A DNA stretch of 64,000 nucleotides. Source: Bacillota bacterium (GTDB taxonomy: Bacteria; Bacillota; Clostridia; Acetivibrionales; DTU013). The position numbers and the translations under genes are program-made. Location: positions 1-64,000 of the forward strand of contig JAEZYU010000067.1 in assembly GCA_023418915.1 (NCBI GenBank). Direction: 5' to 3'. A model generated the notes under the pieces. That model worked only from the letters and a program-made list of their open reading frames with translations. It searched no databases and was not told where the DNA came from. Shown piece after piece: positions 37,878 to 47,018 of the stretch (within the stretch, counting starts at the first letter, position 1; each line of letters begins with the position of its first letter).

Positions 37878-38672
37878 TTAGTGAAGTATCTCGTTGATAT
37901 ATTCAATTACTAACTTATTTTTCAGATAGCCTTCATGGTCTACACCATCAAATATCTCTATCTGTGCTTTTGTAAAACAATCTTTTACTTTATGCTGCAA
38001 GTCTGCATTTAGTGTTTTATCTGAATTTGAGCCGATTATGCAGGTATCGCAAATAACATTTTGAGCATAATCGATCAGTCTGATATTATTTGATATAAAT
38101 ACCTTGAATGGTCCCCAGAAAATCGGAATAATCTTGTTATATAAATCCGACAAATCACGATATGCCGCCATAAGAACAAGGCTATCGCAAGTTCTTACAC
38201 TTGCAAGATAAGCAGCTATTCCTGTACCGTAACTATGTCCCATAACAACTATTTTTTTGTCAGGATAATTTGTCTTTGCCCAATCATATAAATCTATCGC
38301 TGTATTCTGCATTGATTTTAGATTCATTTTGCCTTTGCTGTTCTGACTACCATAGAAATCAGCCGATATAAATGGACAATCAAAATCTCCACCAAAGCAT
38401 CCGACTGAATTATAAGCGATATAATTTGAACCGCCAAAAAACAGAATAATATTATCAGATACATTTGTAAGATTATAGCCGTATCCCGACAGTTTTTCAC
38501 TAAACTGAATATGCTCAGGAGTAACGTCAATCTCTTTCATTTGCTTTGCGTTTTTATAGAAGGAATAGGATATTGTCTGCATCACGAAATTACACCCAAA
38601 GCCTGTTATCAATACCCACATCAATATTTTCAGTAATAATCTATATAGCTCCATTTTGCTTTTATCCACCAT
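37878..38672 (-). CDS. Membrane-anchored alpha/beta hydrolase
   Basis: A 264-residue alpha/beta-hydrolase fold protein. An N-terminal membrane anchor (LLLKILMWVLITGFGCNFV, residues ~10-30) is followed by an oxyanion-type strand NIILFFGGSNYIA, the nucleophile elbow GHSYGTG, and near the end a DGVDHEG His. ATG 38672 is preferred over the longest frame (38759) because GGAG lies six bases upstream and the membrane anchor then starts the protein. The substrate is unknown (esterase, lipase or peptidase-like). It sits alone between the two duplication copies. Confidence 0.75.
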   Translation of the reverse strand: MVDKSKMELYRLLLKILMWVLITGFGCNFVMQTISYSFYKNAKQMKEIDVTPEHIQFSEKLSGYGYNLTNVSDNIILFFGGSNYIAYNSVGCFGGDFDCPFISADFYGSQNSKGKMNLKSMQNTAIDLYDWAKTNYPDKKIVVMGHSYGTGIAAYLASVRTCDSLVLMAAYRDLSDLYNKIIPIFWGPFKVFISNNIRLIDYAQNVICDTCIIGSNSDKTLNADLQHKVKDCFTKAQIEIFDGVDHEGYLKNKLVIEYINEILH

Positions 38673-39093
38673 CCAAATCTCCAAATTCCTGTTTATTGGT
38701 AGAATTACACAAATCATCTTTAGCTCGTATTTCAGACTATGCTGCACAAATAATATCAATAATCTTCCATATAGTCAAACACTTGCTATGTGACCTCATA
38801 AATTACGTCCATACGACAATAGCAGTATACAGCATTCCACGTGTCGAGGCCTGACTCTCCACATTTATCTAATCATTCTTTATTAACTTTATTAGGTAAT
38901 CACCAGTAATACTCAATAAGCCTCGGATTGCATTTTTGTATTCATTATAACGCATTTATTCCAATAACTATAACTATATGATAAGTGAGTACAGAATTCC
39001 TTTATTGGCAAAACCCGTACATTCTTAACATTTCAAAGTATTTCAATACACCCCGGCTTGATCTTTCTGCCTTCTTCATGGATAATCCTCAAA

Positions 39094-39136
39094 TGTGCAA
39101 ATATTCTTTCTCATTGCTCAAATCTACAACTAATGG
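39094..39136 (-). repeat. Dispersed 43-bp element, copy b
   Basis: The same element as copy a, carried by duplication copy 2. It lies about 420 bases upstream of the hydrolase start. Confidence 0.7.
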
Positions 39137-39164
39137 AATGCAAACGGCGTTTTCCCGGCGTTTT

Positions 39165-39428
39165 TTACATCTTATACAAGTACCACTTACATGTCCCGAC
39201 CTCATACTTGAGCTCATATACCTTTTCGAGCCCATCGATCTCGCTCTGGCACCTGTAAATCATCATCCTGTTTCCGGCCAGCTTCTCCTCTGCCCTCTCC
39301 GTTATATTATCGACCTTGATAGTGACAAGGTCGTTATCACTGCCCTGTATTTGAAACTTCAAAGGAGTCAGCATCCCATGCTCTGTAAACCATGCTATCA
39401 TTTTGATGTGCTTCATATATACCTTCAT
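39165..39428 (-). CDS. Small DinB-associated protein, copy 2
   Basis: An 87-residue protein, twin of the gene at 36847-37110 with two substitutions. It lies downstream of intact dinB on the same strand, separated by a 39-bp repeat array, so it is probably co-transcribed from the LexA-controlled promoter at 40881-40909. The start ATG 39428 has GAGGGTG eight bases upstream. The conserved Trp/Tyr-rich C-terminus (CKWYLYKM) and lack of a signal peptide suggest a cytoplasmic partner. I know of no firmly assigned function. Confidence 0.7.
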   Translation of the reverse strand: MKVYMKHIKMIAWFTEHGMLTPLKFQIQGSDNDLVTIKVDNITERAEEKLAGNRMMIYRCQSEIDGLEKVYELKYEVGTCKWYLYKM

Positions 39429-39443
39429 CGATATCACCCTCAG

Positions 39444-39600
39444 AATACTTGTCTATACCTTCATCAATATCACACTTACAGAATACCTGCCCATCGCCTT
39501 CATTGATATCGCCTCGTCATAAAATACATGTCTATACCTTCATAGATATCACGCTTATAGAATACCTGCCTATGCCTTCATCGATACCGCCTTCCTTAAT
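39444..39600 (-). repeat. 39-bp tandem repeats, four units
   Basis: The same array as at 37126-37359 but with four units. Units again carry SD-like sequence plus ATG-AAG-GTA-TAG or ATG-AAG-GCA-TAG mini-frames on the transcribed strand. Confidence 0.85.
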
Positions 39601-39607
39601 GTCTACG

Positions 39608-40858
39608 TTACAAAATACTTGTCATTATCGGGAAGTCCTCGACAATACCGCCTTGCATCGGCGCCAGCCTGGAATGGAGGAATCCGGCCCGAAACACACT
39701 GAAGTTTCCGTATTTCAGCCTGATATCATCAACCGCCAGATCGACCAGTCTCTGCTTCTCAAAGCTGTTTTCCAATAAGGAAAGCTGAACAAAATCATTC
39801 CCGCAGAGCTCCGATACCCTCACACCCAGATGCCTTATCGGTTCGCCCTTCCACATAGCATCAAAGAGCCCGCAGGCTTCTTTGTAGATGGCGTTTGTAC
39901 AATCGGTGGGTACAAAAAATTTGTGCTGGTGCGAGTAAGACTTCAGCTCGTTGGTTTTTATCGAAACCTGGACCAATCTGCAGCAAAACTTACCGTTCCT
40001 GAGCCTCATGCCTACTGTTTCAACAAGGGAAAGCAGGACCTTATGTGCGGTGTCCTTGTCCTCAACGTCAAAATGTATGGTGCAGCTGTTGCCTATGCCT
40101 TTGATATAAGGTATCGCTCCGTCAGGCTTCACAGAAGACTCTTCGATTCCGTTGGCATAGCACCAAAGGACCTCACCCCAGCTCTTGAATATGTATTTGA
40201 GAAATTCGATTTCAGTATTGGCCAGGTCTCCGATCGTAAATATCCCCATCCTTTGTAGTTTCGCCTCCGTTGCCTGGCCAACCATGTAGAGGTCTCTTAC
40301 GTCAAGCCCCCACATTTTTGATGGAATTTCGTCCTTGTAAAGTGTCGTGACAGCATCGGGCTTTTTTAGGTCGGATGCCATTTTCGCCAACAGCTTATTT
40401 GAAGAAACACCTACTGAAACGGTAAACCCCAGCTCATTTTTTATCCTGTCCTTTATCTGATGAGCCGTCTCAACCGGGTCTCCAAGCAGTTTTTCCATAC
40501 CGGTATAGTCGACGAACATTTCATCGATCGAAAATACCTGGATGATGTCGGAATAATCTTTTACAATGTCGACCATGGCGGAACTGCATTTCATATAGAC
40601 GAAATACTCCGGGGGCACTACCAGTAAGCCAGGGCATTTTTGTCTTGCCTGGATGATTGGCTCGCCTGTCTGTATGCCGTACTTCTTTGTCGGGATGCTC
40701 TTTGCGAGCACTATGCCATGCCGGGTCGCCTGATTGCCACCCACGATCGATGGTATTTCCCTGAAATCAACTGTTGCCCCATACTGTAATGCGTTTACTG
40801 CGGACCAGGAAAGAAACGCACTGTTTGCATCTATATGGAAAATGATCCGTTCGCCCAT
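39608..40858 (-). CDS. dinB: Y-family DNA polymerase (DinB/UmuC-like)
   Basis: A 416-residue translesion polymerase. The metal-binding Asp lies in IFHIDANSAFLSW at the N-terminus and the second acidic pair in VFSIDEMFVDYTG near residue 105. A helix-hairpin-helix-like thumb follows (YMVGQATEAKLQRMGIFTIG), and then the little-finger domain to the end. The start is set at ATG 40858, with GAGGTG ten bases upstream. A longer frame from 40897 would begin inside the promoter and LexA box and is rejected. Its promoter carries a perfect LexA site, so it is SOS-induced. The product copies past lesions at the cost of mutations. The small gene downstream probably belongs to the same transcript. Confidence 0.9.
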   Translation of the reverse strand: MGERIIFHIDANSAFLSWSAVNALQYGATVDFREIPSIVGGNQATRHGIVLAKSIPTKKYGIQTGEPIIQARQKCPGLLVVPPEYFVYMKCSSAMVDIVKDYSDIIQVFSIDEMFVDYTGMEKLLGDPVETAHQIKDRIKNELGFTVSVGVSSNKLLAKMASDLKKPDAVTTLYKDEIPSKMWGLDVRDLYMVGQATEAKLQRMGIFTIGDLANTEIEFLKYIFKSWGEVLWCYANGIEESSVKPDGAIPYIKGIGNSCTIHFDVEDKDTAHKVLLSLVETVGMRLRNGKFCCRLVQVSIKTNELKSYSHQHKFFVPTDCTNAIYKEACGLFDAMWKGEPIRHLGVRVSELCGNDFVQLSLLENSFEKQRLVDLAVDDIRLKYGNFSVFRAGFLHSRLAPMQGGIVEDFPIMTSIL

Positions 40859-40880
40859 TGAATAAACACCTCGCAGGTAT

Positions 40881-40909
40881 ATTATAGCCCCGAACACGTG
40901 TTCGTGTAA
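40881..40909 (-). promoter_or_regulatory. SOS promoter with LexA box
   Basis: On the minus strand: TTACAC, a 17-base spacer, then TATAAT. The perfect Bacillus/Clostridium LexA palindrome CGAACACGTGTTCG (40891-40904) fills the spacer. Repressor binding would block RNA polymerase directly, giving DNA-damage induction of dinB. Confidence 0.92.
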
Positions 40910-40990
40910 AGACCAATATTAAGATGTAGCATGGTAAAATAATGAACAGGCGGAGAGGGATCCGCAGGATAGATTTATCGATGCCGTATT

Positions 40991-42415
40991 TCAGGCAGCT
41001 TTGAATGATATCTGCACCTCGAACAGATCGCCGCTTATATTTATATGAAACCTGCCGCCCATAGCCTCGGTCAGGCTTTTTGCAATATAAAGCCCAAGTC
41101 CGTTGCCCTCGGTAAAACGGGCGCGGTCGCCCCTTACGAACTGCTCGGTGAGCTCGTTTGCAGAAATATTCAATGGGTCCTTTGAGACGTTCTTCAATGT
41201 GAATATATGCGTATCGCCTGTAGCCACATCACCGGTATTTAAATCGCCTGCGGTCATGCCGCCAGTGGCTGTACCAACTGAGGCTGTATCGCTAACGGTC
41301 ACCAGATCAGCGTACACCCGGGTCCCGCTCATGGAGTACTTGACCGCATTGGAGAATATATTCTCAAGGACCCTCCATAAATACCTTCCATCAGTCTGGA
41401 TGCTTACTGCTGTCTCGGGAATTTTTGCTATGAGCTGAAGCTGATTTTTATCCATCTGCTCGTCAAACTCTCCCATGATCTGCCCTAAAAGCTCACAAAA
41501 ATTGATGGTCTCCATCGTCATTTGTATATTACCGGTTCCCGCCTTGCTGGCTTCGATCAGATCCTCCATCAATGATTTCAGCCTCAGCGATTTCCTGCGG
41601 ATCACAAAGGTATATTCCTTCAGTTGCTCATTTTCGGTGCTTTCCCTGCTGATAAGGTCCGCATAGTTTATTATGGAAGTGATAGGTGTCTTAATATCAT
41701 GAGATACATTGGCAATGAGCTCAGTTTTCAGCCTCTCGGATTTCAGCCTGTCCTCGGCGATTTTTTCAAACTGGGCGGCCCGGGTTTCCGAAAACCTTGA
41801 CAGATATTCAGCTAATGCCGTTGCAAAAGCAAAATGGGATAATGACAGAAAAACAGTGGCCGTATTCACTCCAATAAGCAAATATGCCAATGACATCAGT
41901 GAAAGAAATGTGACAAAAACAGAAACAGGCTGCTTGATTGGAAACTGCTTGTAGAATTTATACCAGGATATTTTTTTGAACTTTTTGTCCGCTTGCAGAA
42001 AAACAATCAGCCTTACGATCCAAAATACAGTAAGAATGTAGGCTGCCAAAGGAAACGCCAGGATCCTCAATGGCAGATTCATCAACCTGCTGAATCGTAC
42101 AATAATAAAGATCGATGTGATAAATGAAGCTATAAGGATCGTAACAACAATGAACTCTGTTTTAGTCGATTTCCAAAGAGTCAACCTGCCGTTTTCGGCC
42201 AGGATCCACATTGATCCAACAAGCAAGGCGAACAGGACGATGCCTGACAAAACGGCAGCCGCAGCCCAGTCTTCATAATTAAAACTCCTCCCAATCAGCT
42301 CTTTTGCATAGTATCCAAAGGAACGAATGGTATTGCACGCTGTTATAAAGGCACAGAAATATAATGCAATCATCAGCAAAGCAAAGGATAGACGTGAATT
42401 AAGAAGCTTTTTCAA
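40991..42415 (-). CDS. Membrane sensor histidine kinase (VanS-like)
   Basis: A 474-residue kinase. Several N-terminal membrane segments up to about residue 195 have little extracytoplasmic loop. A HisKA domain follows with NVSHDIKTPIT (phospho-His near 238), then an HATPase domain with the N box ENIFSNAVKYS and the G box GNGLGLYIAKSL. A Gly/Thr-rich insert (ATGGMTAGDLNTGDVATGD) in the ATPase domain is unusual and looks like a small internal repeat. The start overlaps the regulator stop by four bases. It is third in the vanY-vanR-vanS operon, probably sensing cell-wall stress. Similarity to VanS rests on gene context and kinase type. Confidence 0.8.
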   Translation of the reverse strand: MKKLLNSRLSFALLMIALYFCAFITACNTIRSFGYYAKELIGRSFNYEDWAAAAVLSGIVLFALLVGSMWILAENGRLTLWKSTKTEFIVVTILIASFITSIFIIVRFSRLMNLPLRILAFPLAAYILTVFWIVRLIVFLQADKKFKKISWYKFYKQFPIKQPVSVFVTFLSLMSLAYLLIGVNTATVFLSLSHFAFATALAEYLSRFSETRAAQFEKIAEDRLKSERLKTELIANVSHDIKTPITSIINYADLISRESTENEQLKEYTFVIRRKSLRLKSLMEDLIEASKAGTGNIQMTMETINFCELLGQIMGEFDEQMDKNQLQLIAKIPETAVSIQTDGRYLWRVLENIFSNAVKYSMSGTRVYADLVTVSDTASVGTATGGMTAGDLNTGDVATGDTHIFTLKNVSKDPLNISANELTEQFVRGDRARFTEGNGLGLYIAKSLTEAMGGRFHINISGDLFEVQISFKAA

Positions 42416-43131
42416 TCAATCTGCACCACCTTGTATCCAAGACCATAAACGATTTTTAAGTATCTTGGCTCTTTGGGAATGATTTCAATTTTTTCTCTGA
42501 TGTGGCGTATATGGACCGAAATGATTTTGCCAACATTAAAAGCAGGTTCATTCCAAACCCTTTCATATATTTGATTCGCGGTAAAAACGCACTCCCTGTT
42601 ACTGGCAAGCAACTTCAATATGTTGTATTCAGTAGCGGTCAGCATTACTTCATCACCGTCAACAGTAACCCGCTTTTTGTTATCGTCAACAACGAGGCCG
42701 CCGGTCCTGTAAACGTTCTGAGACTCCGGAGTCTGTCCCGCAAGGCCGCCCAGTCTGGCATAACGCCGCAGATGCGCCTTTACTCTGGCGAGCAGCTCGA
42801 CTGTGTTGAATGGCTTTGTTATGTAATCGTCACCGCCCATATTGAGGCCTAAGACCCTATCTGTATCCTCGCTTTTTGCGCTTAAAAATATAATCGGTAT
42901 ATCGATATTATTCTCGCGTATTTTGACTGCAGTCATGATACCGTCCATTTGCGGCATCATTACATCAAGCAGGATCAGGTGTATACCGGAGTCCTTTAAT
43001 ATTTGCAGAGCCTGTACACCGTTTTCGGCCTTTATCACATTATATCCGTCCTGCTTAAGGTATATTTCCAGTGCATTTAATATATCCTTGTCATCATCAC
43101 ATATCAACACGTTATATTCCAAAAATCTCAC
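42412..43131 (-). CDS. OmpR-family response regulator (VanR-like)
   Basis: A 239-residue regulator. The receiver has the acidic pocket CDDD, phospho-acceptor D56 in ILLDVMMPQMDG and the Lys in YITKPF. The C-terminal winged helix shows YNILKLLASNRECVFT and VSVHIRHIREKIE. All key residues are intact. It overlaps the vanY-like gene and the kinase by four bases on each side, so the three are translated together. It probably controls its own operon in response to cell-wall signals. Confidence 0.85.
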   Translation of the reverse strand: MRFLEYNVLICDDDKDILNALEIYLKQDGYNVIKAENGVQALQILKDSGIHLILLDVMMPQMDGIMTAVKIRENNIDIPIIFLSAKSEDTDRVLGLNMGGDDYITKPFNTVELLARVKAHLRRYARLGGLAGQTPESQNVYRTGGLVVDDNKKRVTVDGDEVMLTATEYNILKLLASNRECVFTANQIYERVWNEPAFNVGKIISVHIRHIREKIEIIPKEPRYLKIVYGLGYKVVQID

Positions 43132-44279
43132 CCCATTGCCACAACAACATACCCACCGGTGTTATCGGACGAAACCCTGCAGCTTGTAACCTTGCTGCTT
43201 ATATCTGCCGGAACATCGATGAAACCATCGTTTTCAGTTGCATAATAAACGGTATAATTTATTTTGTCAATAGATATGGAATAGCTGCCGCCCTTTGCCA
43301 GAAAGCTGATATATTCCTCGAGGCACAGATCGTTTTCGTAACAGTAATACGAGTGCGGAATGCCAATATACCGGTAATGCCAGGGCTCAAAGCTTATTTT
43401 CGTAATATCGGTCTTGTTTTTCGGATATCGCAAAATGAATCCGTATTTATGAGCATTTTCCATAAGCCATTTTCCTTGAGGGGATGTATCAAATATTTTG
43501 CCAGACAACCCTTTATATGCTATATCAAGCCCATAGCCCGTCTGATGCTCGCTGGCGCCCGGCTCCTGTACATAGCTTTTATCTTCTGCGCTGTCATACA
43601 GCTCTTTCTGCTTCTGGAAAGATCTGAAGCCACTATTGACGAAGAAATCTTTGTAGCCCTTTTCTTCTGCTTCCTCAAACAGTTTTGTAACAGCCTCTAA
43701 AGCTATACCGTTCATTTTTATATCACTAGCAGAAAGTGGAACAATCCGGTATGCCGGAGTAAGATCCGCAGCAAAGTCTTCATTGATTATGTTTTCGGAA
43801 TTAACAAGCATAAGTTCATTTGATAAATAAACATCGGATAAATCAATTCTGGATGAAAAATCTACATGGGATAAATCATCCTCAGATATTTCAATGTCGG
43901 ATGGCAAACCGGCACCAGGTAAATATGTATCATATGAATCAGCCTCAGATATGTCAGACTTGGATATATCAGCCTTCCCGGCCTTAGATATGTCAGACTT
44001 GGATGTATCAGCCTTCCCGGCCTTAGTGGCAGCTGTCCCGTCTGTCGATGATCCATAACCCGGATTTGCTTCGCTGTTGCTTAGTATGCTGTTGCTTGAT
44101 TCGATATAAAATATAACGGCAATAAATATAACTGCAAGGAATATTGCTGAATTTCTGACTGCTCTCCTGATTCTTCTCGCTTCTGTTCCCGCTTCTGTTC
44201 TTCCTTTGGTTTTTCCTTTGGTTCTCGCTTCTGTTCCCGCTTCTGTTCTTCCTTTGGTTCTTCTGTTTGCTTTTGACAT
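43128..44279 (-). CDS. vanY: D,D-carboxypeptidase, VanY type (M15 family)
   Basis: A 383-residue protein. A Lys/Arg/Thr-rich cytoplasmic leader of about 35 residues with internal repeats precedes a membrane anchor (NSAIFLAVIFIAVIFYI). A long Ser/Asp/Lys linker (~80-130) with [DT]-[IT]-S-K-[SA]-[DG] repeats follows, then the M15 catalytic domain. Zinc ligands are visible in SEHQTGYGLDIAY (His and Asp near 244-251) and EPWHYRYIG (His near 299). It removes the terminal D-Ala from peptidoglycan stems. In vancomycin-resistance clusters VanY removes the drug target; no vanH/A/X-type ligase genes are nearby, so resistance cannot be inferred. Confidence 0.85.
   Translation of the reverse strand: MSKANRRTKGRTEAGTEARTKGKTKGRTEAGTEARRIRRAVRNSAIFLAVIFIAVIFYIESSNSILSNSEANPGYGSSTDGTAATKAGKADTSKSDISKAGKADISKSDISEADSYDTYLPGAGLPSDIEISEDDLSHVDFSSRIDLSDVYLSNELMLVNSENIINEDFAADLTPAYRIVPLSASDIKMNGIALEAVTKLFEEAEEKGYKDFFVNSGFRSFQKQKELYDSAEDKSYVQEPGASEHQTGYGLDIAYKGLSGKIFDTSPQGKWLMENAHKYGFILRYPKNKTDITKISFEPWHYRYIGIPHSYYCYENDLCLEEYISFLAKGGSYSISIDKINYTVYYATENDGFIDVPADISSKVTSCRVSSDNTGGYVVVAMG
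44174..44269 (-). repeat. Two 48-bp repeats in the vanY leader
   Basis: Two adjacent nearly identical 48-base units encode the basic leader residues K-G-R-T-E-A-G-T-E-A-R-T-K-G-K-T. The unit is a multiple of three, so duplication preserved the frame. Confidence 0.85.
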
Positions 44280-44524
44280 TTGAACACCTCTTCACTGGTT
44301 TTATTCCAGTATGAAGAGGCGTTTCAAAGTTAAGAGCTATAAAAAGCTAAGATTTTTCAAATTTTATCCGCTGCATTCGTTCACTGATGTTGAAATGCCT
44401 TTAATTCATTTTTTTATTTCCTGTGAAAGATGGTGCCACCTTATTCCTTGAATATCTCCCTCCAGAGCATATAACCTATTTAGGCAGGCGCTGCCATCTA
44501 TGATCCTGATTCTGCGAAACGCCA

Positions 44525-45538
44525 TCATTTTGCCTTGTAAACCTTGATCTTGTTATATAATGCATCCAGCCTCTTTACAGAGGTCGTTATCCTATCCATT
44601 TTTTCATTGAAATTCTTCCGTGCCTCCTCTTCGCTAAAGACTCCACCTGTCTTCTCCATGAAAACAGATATCATATATTCTACTTTTGCTTCATTGTAAT
44701 AGATGGTCGCTAAATTGGATAAATCATTCTCATAATAATCAATAAAAGCGTTCAAAAAATTGACAACATCAGTCTCCGTTAATTTCCACTCACTCTCCAG
44801 TTTATAGTAATGAGCTATTTCATTCATAAACTCTACTTGCTTCATTCCTGCATTCTTACCATTTTGTATGTTATAATTTACTTCCATCATCAAATCGTTT
44901 GAATCCCTTTCTTCGACTTCCTCCTCATCTGTGAATAACAGCAAGATCGAAGAATATGGTACGATTGCATCCATTATTAAACCTACGCCATAATCAAGAA
45001 TTTCATCATATTTGCCCATATCCTTACTTCGTTTTTCATATACAATTAATGAATCTTTCAGCTCCACCATGTTTTGCGTATAATCAAAATTCCTGAATTC
45101 AAGGTTTGAATATGTATCCATAAAAAAGACATTTTCCATGAAATCAAAAAACGAGAGGTTTGTTTCACCGAAGCTTACCTGTACTTCCCATAATTCATCA
45201 GGAGATAAAGTTACTTCTGACTCTGTGGACTTTACTGAGGAAGCAGAATGCTCAATATCATCACCAGTGGTTTTTTCGGCTGCTAAATTCGGCTGCTTTC
45301 CGTTCATATCGATCAAAGCTTCTATTTGAGAGGCCAGACGTTCATTTTCATTTTGAATATCTTTTAATGTATCCTCGATCTTCTTTATTCTGTCCTCCAC
45401 TTCAGTAATAACAGTTTGAACATCCTCTGCTTGTTCATTTGCAGCCTTCACATTTTCGGCCATTGAATTTAATGACCCGCACGCCGTTGTAGTCATAATG
45501 ACAGCGATTAACAATAGTAGACACAGATGTTTTTTCAT
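44525..45538 (-). CDS. Coiled-coil lipoprotein, unknown function
   Basis: A 337-residue lipoprotein. The signal MKKHLCLLLLIAVIMTTTAC has a Cys at residue 20 as the lipidation site. A coiled coil follows (about 25-75, TEVEDRIKKIEDTLKDIQNE), then a Ser/Thr linker and a helical domain with many acidic residues. No enzyme motif is visible. GGAGG lies nine bases before the ATG. It is attached to the outer face of the membrane. It stands as a single gene, 245 bases upstream of vanY in the same direction, with no strong terminator seen between. Confidence 0.7.
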   Translation of the reverse strand: MKKHLCLLLLIAVIMTTTACGSLNSMAENVKAANEQAEDVQTVITEVEDRIKKIEDTLKDIQNENERLASQIEALIDMNGKQPNLAAEKTTGDDIEHSASSVKSTESEVTLSPDELWEVQVSFGETNLSFFDFMENVFFMDTYSNLEFRNFDYTQNMVELKDSLIVYEKRSKDMGKYDEILDYGVGLIMDAIVPYSSILLLFTDEEEVEERDSNDLMMEVNYNIQNGKNAGMKQVEFMNEIAHYYKLESEWKLTETDVVNFLNAFIDYYENDLSNLATIYYNEAKVEYMISVFMEKTGGVFSEEEARKNFNEKMDRITTSVKRLDALYNKIKVYKAK

Positions 45539-45598
45539 ATTCAGCCTCCATAGTAGTTAAGAATTTTTTTTATGTTTTTTGGTGCATACCTATGAGTA

Positions 45599-46462
45599 TT
45601 AAAATTCAAAGTTTATAGTGCGATTTGCTTTTTCTATCTCCTCAGGGAGTATTCTTGCAACATTTTCCACATATTCATTTGAAAGCTTCAGCATCTCTCT
45701 TGTTTTATCAGAATAAATAAAAGTATTGCGGGTTCCCAGTAATTTCTCATAATAGGCTGTGCTTATGGAATCTGCCAAATGCATGATCCTGACTTCGTTA
45801 CTGACCCTGTTATTTATAAATGGAGAATGATGATACCCTACTATTTCCATGATTTCTTCCGGTACCCCCCATTGCTTACATATCCACATTCCTATTTCCG
45901 CATGAGTTATCCCGCTCAAAACAACTTTTTCGGCTGCTATTTGGTGCAGCCCTTGATTTAGCTGCATTGTGTAGATCCTGTCCAAGTGCTCCGGCAGGCA
46001 TATATCTAATACGGTTATCCCGATATCATGTATCAATCCATATGTGAATATTTTATCCTTATCGCACAATCCTGTCTTGCCGGCGATCATATAACCTGCA
46101 ATAGAAGTAGCAATGCAATGCTTCCAATATGTTTTATTATTGAATTTTTTCGCCTGTCCGCTCTTGTTTGATAATAGCAACCTGGTTATGTATGAAATAG
46201 CAATCATCCTGCTATTTTTAGCACCCAAATACACAACAGCATCCTTCAAGGTCAAAATATCGCGGTTTAATTTGGATGTGTAGTTCAATGCCTTTACCAG
46301 AGTTGCCTCCAAATTTGGAATGCCCGATAATTTGTCCAAACACTCTTCCATTATGAATTCACAAGGCTCCAGCAGCATATTGAGAGCCTCGCCAAACACC
46401 TTCGGTATTTGAGGCAGCTTATTCGACTGCTGAATTTGGCTAATGATCGGATGATTTTGCAA
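45599..46462 (-). CDS. HDOD-domain signalling protein
   Basis: A 287-residue HDOD protein. LPQIPKVFGEALNMLL opens the domain, the helix NLEATLVKALNYTSK follows, and the degenerate HD region has GLIHDIGITVLD, TYWKHCIATSIAG and GVPEEIMEIVGYHHSP. HDOD modules are HD-related and usually serve as regulatory domains in c-di-GMP or stress signalling. A TTG start at 46462 is used because GGGAGG lies about nine bases upstream. It is one of several second-messenger-related genes in this half of the window. Confidence 0.8.
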   Translation of the reverse strand: MQNHPIISQIQQSNKLPQIPKVFGEALNMLLEPCEFIMEECLDKLSGIPNLEATLVKALNYTSKLNRDILTLKDAVVYLGAKNSRMIAISYITRLLLSNKSGQAKKFNNKTYWKHCIATSIAGYMIAGKTGLCDKDKIFTYGLIHDIGITVLDICLPEHLDRIYTMQLNQGLHQIAAEKVVLSGITHAEIGMWICKQWGVPEEIMEIVGYHHSPFINNRVSNEVRIMHLADSISTAYYEKLLGTRNTFIYSDKTREMLKLSNEYVENVARILPEEIEKANRTINFEF

Positions 46463-47018
46463 TACTTATCCTCCCTTTATTCTGCTAACCATGACTTACT
46501 TGCACCACCATGACTTACTTGCACCATGACTTACTTGCACCACCTGACTTACTTGCACCACCTGACAAAGATAGTGACCTCTTGCCAGCTAATGTTTAGC
46601 CTCTTTTGCAAGAGTTCTTCGTAAGTTTTACATGTAAACTTTACATGCTCTTCTACATGTTCTTTTTAATGAGCTTTTATATGAGCTTTTATAAACTTCT
46701 ATATAAGCTTTTACGTAAGCTTTTATATAAACCTTTACGAAGATGATATATTGTAAATCCTTATAATGCATCGTTCAAAGAAAAATCTTTTATATGCAGA
46801 AAATCTTTCTACCTTAGCAGTGTCTCAACAAGTCGGGAGACATCTATCTCCTCGATATAAAAGCCTTTACGTAAAACTTTTATTGTAAACCCTATACATT
46901 ATTATACAACAATAACGCACGATCACATAGCTTAATTGCAAAGACTGACTTCAGCTTTGTGTGAAAAATGAAAACATTTTAAGTAATCTATGATTCTTCA
47001 TTTTGGAGTTAAGAGTTT
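46463..47018. other. Repeat-rich 556-bp intergenic region
   Basis: No gene is visible. It contains about four copies of a 16-20-bp motif (CCATGACTTACTTGCAC type, 46489-46560) and a run of degenerate AT-rich repeats with the theme AGCTTTTATAT (46665-46745). Many AAGCTT and ACATGT palindromes there could fold. Confidence 0.7.

Larger units (their letters stand above)
38821..39935. repeat. Large duplication, copy 2 (1115 bp)
   Basis: The counterpart of 36504-37696, probably the original because it continues into the complete dinB. It contains the flank, the small gene, four 39-bp units and the dinB 3' end. Confidence 0.9.

Noticed and set aside
40859..40897. Longer dinB start adding 13 residues
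   Set aside because: The added codons overlap the -10 box and the LexA operator; the ATG at 40858 has a proper SD.
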